Shown here: positions 16,200 through 25,504 of the stretch, piece after piece
How positions within the stretch are numbered: the stretch's first letter is position 1
Layout: each line of letters begins with the position of its first letter
NCBI RefSeq assembly: GCF_028613635.1
Contig: NZ_JAQRMY010000001.1
Location: 1,530,331-1,594,330, forward strand
Origin: Devosia sp. ZB163
GTDB taxonomy: Bacteria > Pseudomonadota > Alphaproteobacteria > Rhizobiales > Devosiaceae
Reading direction: 5' to 3'
DNA length: 64,000 nucleotides
The notes under the pieces: generated by a model
The model's database searches: none
What the model was told of the DNA's origin: nothing
What the model saw: the letters and a program-made list of their open reading frames with translations, nothing else
Translations under genes and position numbers: made by a program

Positions 16200-16961
16200 A
16201 TGGCTGACGCGGCGAAACCGGCGCAGAGCCGCAAGCTCTACTGGGGCTTCATCGTCCTCATGCTGGGGCTGATGGTGCTCTTCGCCACCCTGGGCGTGTG
16301 GCAGCTCGAGCGGCTGGGCGAGAAAGAAAAACTGATCGCCGACGTCGCGGCGCGGTCCGGCCTCGCGCCCACGCCGCTGCCGCCCGTCGCCGAATGGCCT
16401 GCATTCGACGCCGAGGCCTGGAGCTACCGGCCGGCCGTGGTCTCGGGTACCTACCTGCCCGAGCAGACCGTGCTCGTCTTCACCAGCCTCGCCGACCAGA
16501 ACGGCCCGTATGGCGGCCCCGGCTACTGGGTGATGACGCCGATGGCGCTCGCCGGTGGCGGGACCGTGTTCATCAACCGCGGCTTCGTTCCGCAGGACTC
16601 GGCCAACGCCTTTGCGACCGGCGGCGCAGTCGAGCCGGGGCTGATCAGCCTTACCGGCATCGCGCGCACTTCCGAGGAGGTGGGCAGCTTCACGCCGCAG
16701 CCCGATCTCGCCAAGCGCATCGAATGGGTGCGGAACATCCCGAGGCTCAGTGCCACCGCTGGCGGTGTGCCGCAGCCGGTGGCGCCGATCTACATCGACC
16801 TGCCGGCAACCGAGCCCGGGGCGCTGCCGCAGGGGGGCGAGACCGTGGTCAACTTCCCCAACAACCACCTCGGCTACGCCATCACCTGGTTCGGCTTCGC
16901 CCTCCTGGTGCCGTTCCTCCTTCTGTTCTGGGCGCTTCGCCAGCGTCGGGAGGGGCCATGA
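16200..16961 (+). CDS. surf1: SURF1 family oxidase assembly protein
   Basis: Needed for haem a insertion into subunit I. The 253-residue protein has the SURF1 plan: an N-terminal helix (WGFIVLMLGLMVLFATLGVW) followed by QLERLGEKEKLI, a periplasmic domain with GPGYWVMTPMALAGGGTVFI and NRGFVP, then a C-terminal helix (NNHLGYAITWFGFALLVPF). ATG 16200 has GGGAG at 16188-16192. An upstream in-frame extension to 16161 lacks a ribosome-binding site. Confidence 0.92.
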   Translation: MADAAKPAQSRKLYWGFIVLMLGLMVLFATLGVWQLERLGEKEKLIADVAARSGLAPTPLPPVAEWPAFDAEAWSYRPAVVSGTYLPEQTVLVFTSLADQNGPYGGPGYWVMTPMALAGGGTVFINRGFVPQDSANAFATGGAVEPGLISLTGIARTSEEVGSFTPQPDLAKRIEWVRNIPRLSATAGGVPQPVAPIYIDLPATEPGALPQGGETVVNFPNNHLGYAITWFGFALLVPFLLLFWALRQRREGP

Positions 16962-17058
16962 AACTTGCGGCGCAGCCGCAGTTTCAATAGGGTGCCCCGC
17001 AACCCAATCAGCGTGCTTCAGCAGGCACGCGCCAAAAAAGACGGGGCGCTTCCCCTAC

Positions 17059-18465
17059 ATGCAGTTCGTATCCACGCGCGGCGGGGCGGCCGTGCCCGGC
17101 TTTTCAGACGCGGTCCTCGCGGGTCTTGCGAGCGACGGCGGCCTCTACGTCCCCGAGCACTGGCCTCGCCTTTCGCATGCCGAGATCGCCGGCTTCGCCA
17201 ATCGTCCCTATTCCGAAGTCGCGTTCGACATCATCCGCCGCTTCGTCGAGGGCGAGATTCCCGACGCGGCGCTGAAGCGCATCATCGACGAGGCGTACGC
17301 GACGTTCCGGCACCCCTCGGTGGCGCCGCTGGTCGAGATCGAGCCGGGGCACTTCGTGCTCGAGCTGTTCCATGGCCCCACGCTCGCCTTCAAGGACGTG
17401 GCCATGCAGTTTCTCGCGCGGGTGATGGACCACATCCTCGCCGAGCGCGGCACGCGCGCCACCATCGTCGGCGCGACCTCGGGCGATACCGGATCGGCGG
17501 CCATCGAGGCCTTCCGCGGACGGGCAGCGACGGACATCTTCATCCTCCACCCGGAGGGCCGGACGTCCGAAGTGCAGCGCCGGCAGATGACCACGGTGCT
17601 CGACGCCAACGTCCACAACATCGCCCTGCGCGGCACGTTCGACGACTGCCAGGACATCGTGAAGGGCCTGTTCAACAACCGGCGCTTCCGCGACACGACG
17701 CAGCTGAGCGGCGTCAACTCGATCAACTGGGGCCGCATCGTCGCGCAGATCGTCTACTACTTCACCTCGGCTGTGGCGCTGGGCGCGCCGCACCGCGAGG
17801 TGGTGTTCTGCGTGCCGACGGGCAATTTCGGCGACATCTTCGCCGGCTACTGCGCGGCCAGGATGGGCCTGCCGATCAAGACCCTCGCGATCGCCACCAA
17901 CGCGAACGACATCCTCGCCCGGACGCTCGAGACCGGGCGCTACGAGGTGACGGGGGTTACCCCGACGATCAGTCCGTCCATGGACATCCAGGTCAGCTCG
18001 AATTTCGAGCGGCTGCTCTATGAGGCCGTGGGTCGCGACAGCGAGGCGGTGAAGTCGATGATGAGCGGCCTGCGCCAGTCGGGCGGCTTCTCGATCCCCG
18101 ATCGCGGCATCGCCGCCATCCGCAAGCAGTTCGTGGCCGGCCGCACCGGCGAGGCGGAGACCTCGGCGACGATCAAGGCGGTGAAGGCGGGTTCGGACTA
18201 CCTGCTCGACCCTCATACGGCCGTTGCCGTGCATGTAGCGCGCGATCTCGTCGGCGGTGAGGCGCCGGTGATTACGCTGTCGACGGCGCATCCGGCCAAG
18301 TTCCCGGCGGCGGTGAAGGCCGCGTCGGGCATTGAACCCGCCCTCCCGGCATGGTTGTCTGATCTTTATCAGCGGGAAGAGCGCCTTACGGTCCTCGACA
18401 ACGACCAGGCGGCAGTCGAACAGTTCATTTCGACGCGCACCCGCGTGCTGGAGGAGCACAAGTGA
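17059..18465 (+). CDS. thrC: Threonine synthase
   Basis: PLP enzyme converting O-phosphohomoserine to threonine. The 468 residues fit the longer (proteobacterial/yeast) class. FVSTRGGA opens the protein, the PLP lysine is K112 in FHGPTLAFKDVAMQFLARVM, GATSGDTGSAAIEAFRGR binds the phosphate, and VPTGNFGDIFAGY lies mid-protein. The start is ATG 17059, though the frame runs open upstream into surf1. The stop TGA is inside GTGA, whose GTG starts the M16 peptidase gene, so the two are coupled. Confidence 0.96.
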   Translation: MQFVSTRGGAAVPGFSDAVLAGLASDGGLYVPEHWPRLSHAEIAGFANRPYSEVAFDIIRRFVEGEIPDAALKRIIDEAYATFRHPSVAPLVEIEPGHFVLELFHGPTLAFKDVAMQFLARVMDHILAERGTRATIVGATSGDTGSAAIEAFRGRAATDIFILHPEGRTSEVQRRQMTTVLDANVHNIALRGTFDDCQDIVKGLFNNRRFRDTTQLSGVNSINWGRIVAQIVYYFTSAVALGAPHREVVFCVPTGNFGDIFAGYCAARMGLPIKTLAIATNANDILARTLETGRYEVTGVTPTISPSMDIQVSSNFERLLYEAVGRDSEAVKSMMSGLRQSGGFSIPDRGIAAIRKQFVAGRTGEAETSATIKAVKAGSDYLLDPHTAVAVHVARDLVGGEAPVITLSTAHPAKFPAAVKAASGIEPALPAWLSDLYQREERLTVLDNDQAAVEQFISTRTRVLEEHK

Positions 18466-19724
18466 CGGTCCGGAGTACGACGCTTTCCAACGGCATGACC
18501 GTTCTCACCGACGACATGCCGCATCTGGAAAGCGCGTCGCTGGGCATCTGGGTCAAGGCGGGATCCCGCAGCGAGACCGAGGCCGAGCACGGCATCAGCC
18601 ACATGCTCGAGCACATGGCCTTCAAGGGCACCAAGACCCGCGATGCCCTGGAGATTGCGTCCACCATCGAGAATGTCGGCGGCGACCTCAACGCCGCGAC
18701 TTCGGTGGAACACACCGGGTATTTCGCCCGGGTGCTGAAGGAAGACGTCGGGCTTTCCGCCGACATTCTCTCGGACATCCTCCAGAACTCGCTGTTCGAA
18801 CAGCACGAGCTCGACCGCGAGCAGCAGGTGATCGTCCAGGAGATTGGCGCGGCACGCGACAATCCCGACGACCACGTGTTCGACCTGTTCCAGCAGGCCG
18901 CCTATCCCGACCAACCCATCGGCCGGACGATCCTCGGCACCGTCGAGTCGGTGAACAGCTTCGGGCCGGAGTCGATCCGCGCCTACATGGACCGCAACTA
19001 TGTCGGTGACCACATGGTGCTGTGCGCTGCCGGCAACGTCGAGCACGATGCGCTCGTCGACATCGCCAACAACCGCTTTCACGACCTGAAGCCCACCGGC
19101 GCGCCCGCTCCCGACAAGGCGGCCTATGTCGGCGGCGAGCATCGGCTCGTCTCGGACCATGAGCAGGCTCACATCGTCCTGGGCATGGAAGGGCGCGCAT
19201 ACAACTCGGACGGATTCTATGCCGTCCAGATACTCGCCTCGATCCTCGGTGGCGGCATGAGCTCGCGGCTGTTCCAGGAGGTCCGCGAGAAGCGAGGCCT
19301 GTGCTATTCCGTTTATGCGTTCCACTGGGCCTTCGCCGACTCGGGTATCTTCGGCGTCGCCGCTTCGACCGGCGAGGAAGAAGTGAAGGAGCTCTTGCCC
19401 GTGGTCCTCGACGAACTCCGCAAGGCGACTGAGACCATAACGGACGAGGAGGTTTTCCGCGTCCGCAACCAGATCCGCGCCGGCCTGCTGATGTCGCTCG
19501 AGAGCCCGTCCTCGCGTGCCGGCCAACTGGCCCGCCAGCAGATCCTGTGGGGCCGGCCCATTCCGTTGCAGGAAACGGTCGATCGCATCAACCGCATCAC
19601 GTCGGAACGGGTAAAGCAGATCGCGCGCCAGATCTTCGACGCCGGCAAGGTCTCGCTCGCCGGCATCGGGCCCGTCGCCAAGCTTCCCGACTATCGTGAT
19701 ATCGCGGCTCAGCTGAAGAACTGA
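18462..19724 (+). CDS. M16 family zinc metallopeptidase (mitochondrial-processing-peptidase-like)
   Basis: A 420-residue pitrilysin-type peptidase close to the alphaproteobacterial ancestor of the mitochondrial processing peptidase beta subunit. The inverted zinc motif is intact as H47-MLE-H51 (GISHMLEHMAFKGT), with the downstream glutamate in QQVIVQEIGAARDNPDD. The second, inactive half has the LASILGGGMSSRLFQEVREK segment with glycine-rich loop. No signal peptide, so it is cytoplasmic. It starts at GTG 18462, overlapping thrC by four bases, a pairing widespread in Rhizobiales. Substrates in bacteria are not known. Confidence 0.92.
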   Translation: MTVRSTTLSNGMTVLTDDMPHLESASLGIWVKAGSRSETEAEHGISHMLEHMAFKGTKTRDALEIASTIENVGGDLNAATSVEHTGYFARVLKEDVGLSADILSDILQNSLFEQHELDREQQVIVQEIGAARDNPDDHVFDLFQQAAYPDQPIGRTILGTVESVNSFGPESIRAYMDRNYVGDHMVLCAAGNVEHDALVDIANNRFHDLKPTGAPAPDKAAYVGGEHRLVSDHEQAHIVLGMEGRAYNSDGFYAVQILASILGGGMSSRLFQEVREKRGLCYSVYAFHWAFADSGIFGVAASTGEEEVKELLPVVLDELRKATETITDEEVFRVRNQIRAGLLMSLESPSSRAGQLARQQILWGRPIPLQETVDRINRITSERVKQIARQIFDAGKVSLAGIGPVAKLPDYRDIAAQLKN

Positions 19725-19742
19725 TCCCATGGCGGCCGCGTC

Positions 19743-20345
19743 ATGATGCTCACCTGGTTCGCACGCGACGAAACCCCCACGCTCCTCGGCGAGCGGGTCC
19801 TGCTGCGTGCGCCCCGGACCACCGACTACACTGCCTGGCGCGACCTCAGGCGGGCGAGCCGCGATTTCCTCAGGCCCTATGAGCCCCGCTGGACGGATTC
19901 CGATCTCGGCCCGCGCGTCTATTCCTCGCGGCTGAAGCGCGGGCGCGAGGAAGCGCGCGCCGGCACCGACTACTCGTTCTTCATCTTCTCGCGCAGCGAG
20001 GAGCGCCTGATCGGCGGCATCACGCTGTCCAATGTCCGGCGCCGCGCCGCCCAGTTCGTGAACCTCGGCTACTGGATGGGCCATTCCTTCGCCGGCAAGG
20101 GCTACATGTCCGAATCGGTGGGGCTGGTGGTGCCGTTCTGCTTCGAGACGCTTGGTCTGCACCGCATCCACGCCGCCTGCCTGCCGGATAACCTCGCGAG
20201 CCGGCGAGTCCTTGAAAAGAACGGATTTCAGGAAGAGGGCTACGCCGAACACTATCTGCAGATCGACGGCAGGTGGGCCGACCACGTGCTGTTCGGACTG
20301 ACCCGCGAGCGCTACGACGCTGCATTAAGGCATGGCCGGTCGTGA
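19743..20345 (+). CDS. GNAT family N-acetyltransferase (RimJ/RimL-like)
   Basis: A 200-residue acetyl-CoA-dependent acetyltransferase with the layout of ribosomal-protein Nalpha-acetyltransferases: LLGERVLLRAPRTTDYTAWR at the N terminus, the acetyl-CoA strand NLGYWMGHSFAGKGYMSESV, then GLHRIHAACLPDNLASRRVL and EKNGFQEEGYAEHYLQI. It follows the M16 gene by 18 bases and is probably in the same transcript. Either ATG 19743 or ATG 19746 may be used; neither has a strong ribosome-binding site. The protein substrate is not predictable. Confidence 0.88.
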   Translation: MMLTWFARDETPTLLGERVLLRAPRTTDYTAWRDLRRASRDFLRPYEPRWTDSDLGPRVYSSRLKRGREEARAGTDYSFFIFSRSEERLIGGITLSNVRRRAAQFVNLGYWMGHSFAGKGYMSESVGLVVPFCFETLGLHRIHAACLPDNLASRRVLEKNGFQEEGYAEHYLQIDGRWADHVLFGLTRERYDAALRHGRS

Positions 20346-20419
20346 GCGCTTGTTTGCACGGGGAAACCCCGTTACCTAGTTTCGCCAGATATCACCGGGG
20401 CAGCACCATCTCTCAGCTA

Positions 20420-23302
20420 ATGCGTCACATCATCCAGTTCGCGATGTGCCTCGCGTTCGCGCTTGCCGGTATCGTTCCTGCCGCCGCTTTCGATGTCATC
20501 ACCGCACCCGAGAACGTCAACGCGGTGAACCTCACCGGCGTCGTCGACATCGTTCCCGGCGAGGGCGGCAAGGTGCAGCTCTCCACCGCGGCGGGCGAAG
20601 ACGGCATCATCCGCCGCATCGAGGTGCTGGCATCGGTCGGCGGCACCAATCCGAACTGGGCGCTGTTCGCTCTGCGCAACGATTCCGACGTCCAGCTCGA
20701 GCGCCTGCTGGTCGCGCCCTTCTTCCGCCTTCCCGGCTCTGGCGTGTTCCGGCCCGACCTCGGCGCCGAGCGCATCAAGGTCCTGACCCCGAGCGCCGGC
20801 CTGCGTCCCACCAAGCTCACCGACCGCGAGGCGGACGTGTTCGAGGTGGTGATCGACCCCGGTGCGACGGTCACCTTCGTCGCCGAACTCGCCAACGGCT
20901 CGCTGCCCGAGCTCTACCTGTGGAAACCCGACGCCTATCGCGACTATGTGAACTCGTTCACCCTGTTCCGCGGCGTGGTGCTGGGTGTCGCCGCGCTTGC
21001 CGCTGTGTTCCTCACCATCATGTTCGTGGTGAAGGGCAGGGGCGTCTTCCCCGCGACCGCCGCCTTCTCATGGGCCGTGCTGGTCTACCTGCTCGTCGAC
21101 TTCGGCGTGCTCGGGCCATTGCTGGGCATATCGAACGGCTCGGTTCAGCCCTTCCGGGCCGCGGCGGAGGCCGGCATAGCCACGACTCTGTTTGGCTTCC
21201 TGTTTATCTACTTGAATCTCCACCGCTGGCACCTGCGCTTCATCCACCTGGCGCTGGCTCTCGTCGTGGTGTTCCTCGCGCTGTTCGGCTTTGCCTTCTT
21301 CCAGCCCTCGATTGCCGCAACCGTGGCCCGGCTGGTGCTCGCGCTGCTCGGCGTCACCGGCTTCTTCCTGATCCTCCTGCTCGCGCTGCGCGGCTATGAT
21401 CGCGCCGTGCTACTGGTCCCCACCTGGATCATCTACATCGCCTGGCTGTTCTACGCCTGGCTGGTGGTGACGGGGCAGGTTTCCAACGACGTGGCGCAGC
21501 CGGCCGTTGCGGGCGGCCTCGTGCTCATCGTCATGCTGCTGGGCTTCACTTCCGTGCAGCACGCCTTCTCCGAAGGGCAGGTGTCGATCGGCGCCCTCAG
21601 CGAGGTCGAGCGACGGGCCCTGGCTTTGACCGGCTCCGGCGACTTCGTCTTCGACTGGAACATCGAGCGCGACCGCGTTTCGGTGTCCGACGAGCTCGGC
21701 ACGCGCCTCGGCGAACGTCGTGGCGCATTGCGCGGTTCGATCAAGCGCTGGCTCGACCGTGTCCATCCCGAGGATCGCGACCGCTTCCGCACTGCCTTCG
21801 ATACGCTGGTGGAACTGCGCCGCGGCAAAGTCTCGGCTGACGTGCGGCTGGCGGCCCATGACGGCAGCTTCCGCACGTTCCGCATGCGCGTGAAGCCGGT
21901 GCTGGGCGGCGACGGGCAGGTCAACCGCATCGTCGGCACGCTGCAGGACGTGAACGAGGACCGGGCCAGCCGTGAGCGACTGCTGCACGACGCCGTGCAC
22001 GACAGCCTGACGGGTCTGCCCAACAAGCAGCTCTTCCTCGATCGGCTGGAGCGCGCCCTGGTGCGCGCACGCCTCCCCAACGGCAACAAGCCGGCCGTCT
22101 TCCTTGTCGATATCGACCGCTTCTCCGAACTCGAGGAACGCGTCGGCCACTCGGCGGCGGACTCGGTGCTGCTCGCCATCTCGCGCCGCATCGCACGCGT
22201 CATGCGCCCACTCGATACCGTGGCGCGCCTCGGCGGCGACCAGTTCGGCGTGATCCTCGCGTCCGAACAGGCAGCCGGAAAGATCGCCGAGACGGCCGAG
22301 CAGATCCGCAAGGCGCTGAAGTCGCCGTTCAACTTCGGCGAGCGCGACCTGAGCCTCACCTGCTCGATCGGCGTCACCATCTACGACGGCAACCCGGTGA
22401 GCGCGCCCGACGTGCTGCGCGATGCCGAGCTCGCCATGTACTACGCCAAGCGCCTGGGCGGCGACCGCATCGAGGCCTTCCGCGCTTCCGCGCGCTCCAT
22501 CGCGGCCTACTCCAAGGCGGGCGAAGAGGATCTCGACCGCGGCCTGCGCCACGGCGAGCTGTCGGTGCTGTTCCAGCCGATCATGGACATCCATGCCGGT
22601 ACCATCGCGGGTTGCGAGGCGCTGATGCGCTGGAACCACCCGCAGCGCGGCATCGTCCCGCCTGAGGAGTTCGTGCCGCTCGCCGAGCGCACCGGGCTGA
22701 TCGAGCGGCTCGGCCGCGTCGCCTTCGAACAGGCGGCCGGACAGGCCCGCGAATGGGCGGCCTCGCTGCCGCTGCCGGAGGACTTCTTCGTCTCGGTGAA
22801 CCTGTCGCCGGCCCAGCTGGCGACGGAGTCACTGCTCAACGACATGCGCGCCCTGGTCTCCGACCACCGCCAGATCGCCCGCCACCTGAAGCTCGAGATC
22901 ACCGAGAGCCAGGTGATGAGCAACCCCGAGCACTCGGCCTATGTCCTCGCCGCCCTGCGCCAGCTCGGCCTGCGGCTCGCCCTCGACGATTTCGGCACGG
23001 GGCACAGCTCGCTGAGCTACCTGCACCGCTTCCCGTTCGACACGATCAAGATCCCGGCGCCGTTCGTGCAACTGGGCGACGACAGCGGCATGGCCCATAC
23101 CCAGGTGCCGATCATCCGTTCGATCATCACGCTTGCGAGCGAACTCGATCTCAGCGTGATCGCCGAGGGTGTCGAGACCATCGAGGAAATCGAGCGTCTG
23201 CAGCAGCTCAACTGCCAGTACGCCCAGGGCTTCGCCTTCGGCGCCGCCATGAGCGGGCAGGAACTCGGCAAGCGGCTGCAGACGCAGTTCAACGGTCGCT
23301 AG
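20420..23302 (+). CDS. Membrane GGDEF/EAL protein, probable c-di-GMP phosphodiesterase
   Basis: A 960-residue protein. Order: signal peptide (to about AAAFDV), a periplasmic beta-rich domain (about 25-175), seven membrane helices (about 175-400), a PAS-like domain (about 405-515), GGDEF (about 525-685), EAL (about 690-950). The synthase motif is degenerate: RLGGDQFGVIL has Gln where the catalytic Glu belongs, with an RPLD inhibitory-site sequence five residues before. The EAL part keeps EALMRW, VSVNLSPAQL, LALDDFGTGHSSLSYL and VIAEGVET. The likely net activity is therefore c-di-GMP hydrolysis. Start ATG 20420 precedes the signal peptide; the frame is open further upstream. Confidence 0.93.
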   Translation: MRHIIQFAMCLAFALAGIVPAAAFDVITAPENVNAVNLTGVVDIVPGEGGKVQLSTAAGEDGIIRRIEVLASVGGTNPNWALFALRNDSDVQLERLLVAPFFRLPGSGVFRPDLGAERIKVLTPSAGLRPTKLTDREADVFEVVIDPGATVTFVAELANGSLPELYLWKPDAYRDYVNSFTLFRGVVLGVAALAAVFLTIMFVVKGRGVFPATAAFSWAVLVYLLVDFGVLGPLLGISNGSVQPFRAAAEAGIATTLFGFLFIYLNLHRWHLRFIHLALALVVVFLALFGFAFFQPSIAATVARLVLALLGVTGFFLILLLALRGYDRAVLLVPTWIIYIAWLFYAWLVVTGQVSNDVAQPAVAGGLVLIVMLLGFTSVQHAFSEGQVSIGALSEVERRALALTGSGDFVFDWNIERDRVSVSDELGTRLGERRGALRGSIKRWLDRVHPEDRDRFRTAFDTLVELRRGKVSADVRLAAHDGSFRTFRMRVKPVLGGDGQVNRIVGTLQDVNEDRASRERLLHDAVHDSLTGLPNKQLFLDRLERALVRARLPNGNKPAVFLVDIDRFSELEERVGHSAADSVLLAISRRIARVMRPLDTVARLGGDQFGVILASEQAAGKIAETAEQIRKALKSPFNFGERDLSLTCSIGVTIYDGNPVSAPDVLRDAELAMYYAKRLGGDRIEAFRASARSIAAYSKAGEEDLDRGLRHGELSVLFQPIMDIHAGTIAGCEALMRWNHPQRGIVPPEEFVPLAERTGLIERLGRVAFEQAAGQAREWAASLPLPEDFFVSVNLSPAQLATESLLNDMRALVSDHRQIARHLKLEITESQVMSNPEHSAYVLAALRQLGLRLALDDFGTGHSSLSYLHRFPFDTIKIPAPFVQLGDDSGMAHTQVPIIRSIITLASELDLSVIAEGVETIEEIERLQQLNCQYAQGFAFGAAMSGQELGKRLQTQFNGR

Positions 23303-23380
23303 GCAGCACAGCGAAGCCTCACAGCCGGCATGATCCCGCGCCCACCAACAGATGGGGTGCGATGGTGGCTAGCGGCTGAG

Positions 23381-23406
23381 GAAACGCGACGGCGAGCGCA
23401 GTCGCG
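23381..23406 (-). terminator. Possible terminator between yqgE and the EAL gene
   Basis: On the minus strand CGCGAC pairs across a 10-base loop with GTCGCG, followed by TTTCCTC. It lies just beyond the yqgE stop codon. Confidence 0.4.
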
Positions 23407-23411
23407 CCCTG

Positions 23412-23990
23412 TTACCCATGCCCCGCGCTTGCGCTCAGCGTCGCGCGGGTGATGCCGAGCCGGGCGAGGGCGGCGTCGTAGCGGTTCTCGATCGGGAGGC
23501 CGAACAGCAGTTCGCGTGAGAAGGGCACGGTCAGCCAGCCATTCTCCTGGATCTCGGTCTCGAGCTGTCCGGGGCTCCAGCCGCAATAGCCGAGCGCGAA
23601 CAACGCTTCGGTGGGGGAGTCGTTGAACGCGATGGCCTTGAGCACGTCGAGGGTCGCCGTGAGGCTGATCTCTTCGTTGACCTCGTAGGAGTTGCCGACT
23701 CGGAAATAGTCCGAGGAATGGAGCACGAAGCCGCGGCTTCGCTGCACCGGCCCGCCCCGCAGCACCTGCCGGTTCTTGATCCGGTCGGGGAGGCGGATCA
23801 GCTCGTCCTTCTCGCCCAGCTGCAGCTCTTCGAGGATATCGGCAAAGCGCATGTCCTCGAGGCTCTGGTTGATGACGAGGCCCATGGCGCCTTCGTCTCC
23901 ATGGCCGACGAGATAGACCACCGTTTCGCGGAAGCGTTCGTCGCCCATGTCCGGCATGGCTACCAGAAACTGGCCCTTGAGCGAATCCAT
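23412..23990 (-). CDS. YqgE/AlgH family protein
   Basis: A 192-residue cytoplasmic protein of the DUF179 family. Conserved segments: GQFLVAMPDMGDERFRETVV, HGDEGAMGLVINQSL, VLRGGPVQRSRGFVLH, and LFALGYCGWSPGQLETEI. The molecular function is unknown. Alginate-regulator annotations derive from Pseudomonas and should not be carried over. ATG 23990 has GGAGAG just upstream. It is divergent from the DsbD-like gene. Confidence 0.93.
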   Translation of the reverse strand: MDSLKGQFLVAMPDMGDERFRETVVYLVGHGDEGAMGLVINQSLEDMRFADILEELQLGEKDELIRLPDRIKNRQVLRGGPVQRSRGFVLHSSDYFRVGNSYEVNEEISLTATLDVLKAIAFNDSPTEALFALGYCGWSPGQLETEIQENGWLTVPFSRELLFGLPIENRYDAALARLGITRATLSASAGHG

Positions 23991-24118
23991 GGCACTCTCC
24001 TCGTAGACGACCTGCCGACAGGAACAGTTTAGCCCCGGGAGGGTGGTGCTGCAAAGTTAACCTTCACGATGACCTGATACGGCTTTCCAATTCCGGGGGG
24101 CTCGGCTATCCGAACCGC

Positions 24119-24940
24119 ATGCGCATCCCGGCCGTACTGCTAATCCTCAGCCTCGCCGCACCCTCTGCTGCGGCCGAAACGCCTTGGCAGGAAGTGGCTC
24201 CGGGGGCGAGGGCTCGCCTGATCTCGTCGGACGTGCTGAAGTCGGACGGCACCACCATGCTGGCGCTCGAGCTCGACATGCCGGCGACCAGCAACACTTA
24301 CTGGCGCGTGCCCGGCGAGACCGGCATACCGATGACCCTCGATTTCACGGGTTCGACCGCGGTCGCGGGGCACGAGGTCCTGTGGCCGTTCCCGACCCTC
24401 GAGACCAAGGCCGGCTACGTGGACTTCGTCTACCGGGGCCCGACGGTTCTGCCGGTCGAACTGAAGCTTGAAGGCAAGACGGCCGACCTGAAGGTCGAGG
24501 CTTTCCTCGGCATCTGCTCCGAGATCTGCGTTCCCGTCACGGCCTCGTTCGAACTGCCTCTCGATTTCGTCCAGCCCGACCGGGCGCAGGGGCTGCGCAT
24601 CGCCCAGGCCGTCGCGCTGACGCCGATAGACTGGGAAGACCCACGCGAGCCCATCGACTGGGTCGGTTTCGACCCTTCGGCAGACGCTCTGGCGGTGCGC
24701 ATATCGGATCCCGACGTCGACCCACTGTCCCTCATCGCCGACGCCGGAGAAAGTGGGCAACTCTTTGGCGCGCCGCAAAAAAGCCCGGATGGAAAAATAG
24801 TGCTCCTGCCCCTGCTCGGGGGAGAAGATGGCCGGGATGTGGAGGGCATGCCCATCCGGCTGACATTCATGACCGAAATGGGCCCGTACTCTGTCGAGCG
24901 ACGGGTTTCGTCCGCCGGGTCGACTGTCACGGGCGATTGA
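24119..24940 (+). CDS. Exported protein with a DsbD-alpha-like domain
   Basis: A 273-residue protein with a short signal peptide (IPAVLLILSLAAPSAAAE) and one domain like the periplasmic N-terminal domain of DsbD: WRVPGETGIPMTLDFTGSTA, FPTLETKAGYVDFVYRGPTV, and the cysteine pair in FLGICSEICVPVTASFELPL. DsbD normally continues into eight membrane helices and a thioredoxin domain; here the protein ends, so a partner membrane reductase would be needed. Its only nearby redox neighbour is the peroxiredoxin gene that follows. Confidence 0.82.
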   Translation: MRIPAVLLILSLAAPSAAAETPWQEVAPGARARLISSDVLKSDGTTMLALELDMPATSNTYWRVPGETGIPMTLDFTGSTAVAGHEVLWPFPTLETKAGYVDFVYRGPTVLPVELKLEGKTADLKVEAFLGICSEICVPVTASFELPLDFVQPDRAQGLRIAQAVALTPIDWEDPREPIDWVGFDPSADALAVRISDPDVDPLSLIADAGESGQLFGAPQKSPDGKIVLLPLLGGEDGRDVEGMPIRLTFMTEMGPYSVERRVSSAGSTVTGD

Positions 24941-24996
24941 TCTAGGGTCCGTCCGCCCGGGCTTCCGGGCCGTCGAATTGGGGAGTTCTCGAAGAT

Positions 24997-25494
24997 ATGA
25001 CCATCGCGTCTGGCGACCGGATTCCATCCGTCCCGATCAAGCTCATCGGATCAGGGGATACTGCGGACACGACCTCGGATGCCGTGCTCGGCCAGGGGCG
25101 GGTTGTCTTCTTCGGCGTGCCGGGGGCCTTCACCCCCACCTGCGATACGTCGCACCTGCCGGGTTTCGCCGCCAACGTCGCCAAGTTCAAGGCGCTGGGC
25201 GTCGACCGGATCGTGTGCGGCACGGTGAACGACCATCACGTGACGCGGGCCTGGGCCGAGCGTTCAGAGGCCTTGGGCAAGGTCGAGTTCGTCGCCGACG
25301 GTGATGGCAGCCTCGCCGACGCCATGGGTCTCTCCAAGCAGTTTGCGGGCATGGGCAAGCGCTTCGCCCGCTTCGCCATGATAATTGAAGACGGCATCGT
25401 CAAAGACCTGTTCGTACAGGACGTCGCCGGGGTTACGGTAAGCGGGGCACCTGCTGTACTGATGGCGCTGCAAGCGTCTCAGGTTAGTGCGTAG
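24997..25494 (+). CDS. Peroxiredoxin, Prx5 type
   Basis: Thiol peroxidase that reduces hydrogen peroxide and organic peroxides, usually with glutaredoxin/glutathione. The peroxidatic cysteine is C49 in VPGAFTPTCDTSHLPGF, the family signature. VDRIVCGTVNDHHVTRAWAE carries the second family cysteine. At 165 residues it is single-domain and has no signal peptide. It lies 56 bases after the DsbD-like gene and 10 bases before the lipoprotein gene, so the three may be co-transcribed. Glutathione could come through gshA in this window. Confidence 0.93.
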   Translation: MTIASGDRIPSVPIKLIGSGDTADTTSDAVLGQGRVVFFGVPGAFTPTCDTSHLPGFAANVAKFKALGVDRIVCGTVNDHHVTRAWAERSEALGKVEFVADGDGSLADAMGLSKQFAGMGKRFARFAMIIEDGIVKDLFVQDVAGVTVSGAPAVLMALQASQVSA

Positions 25495-25504
25495 GAGTTA
25501 TCGC

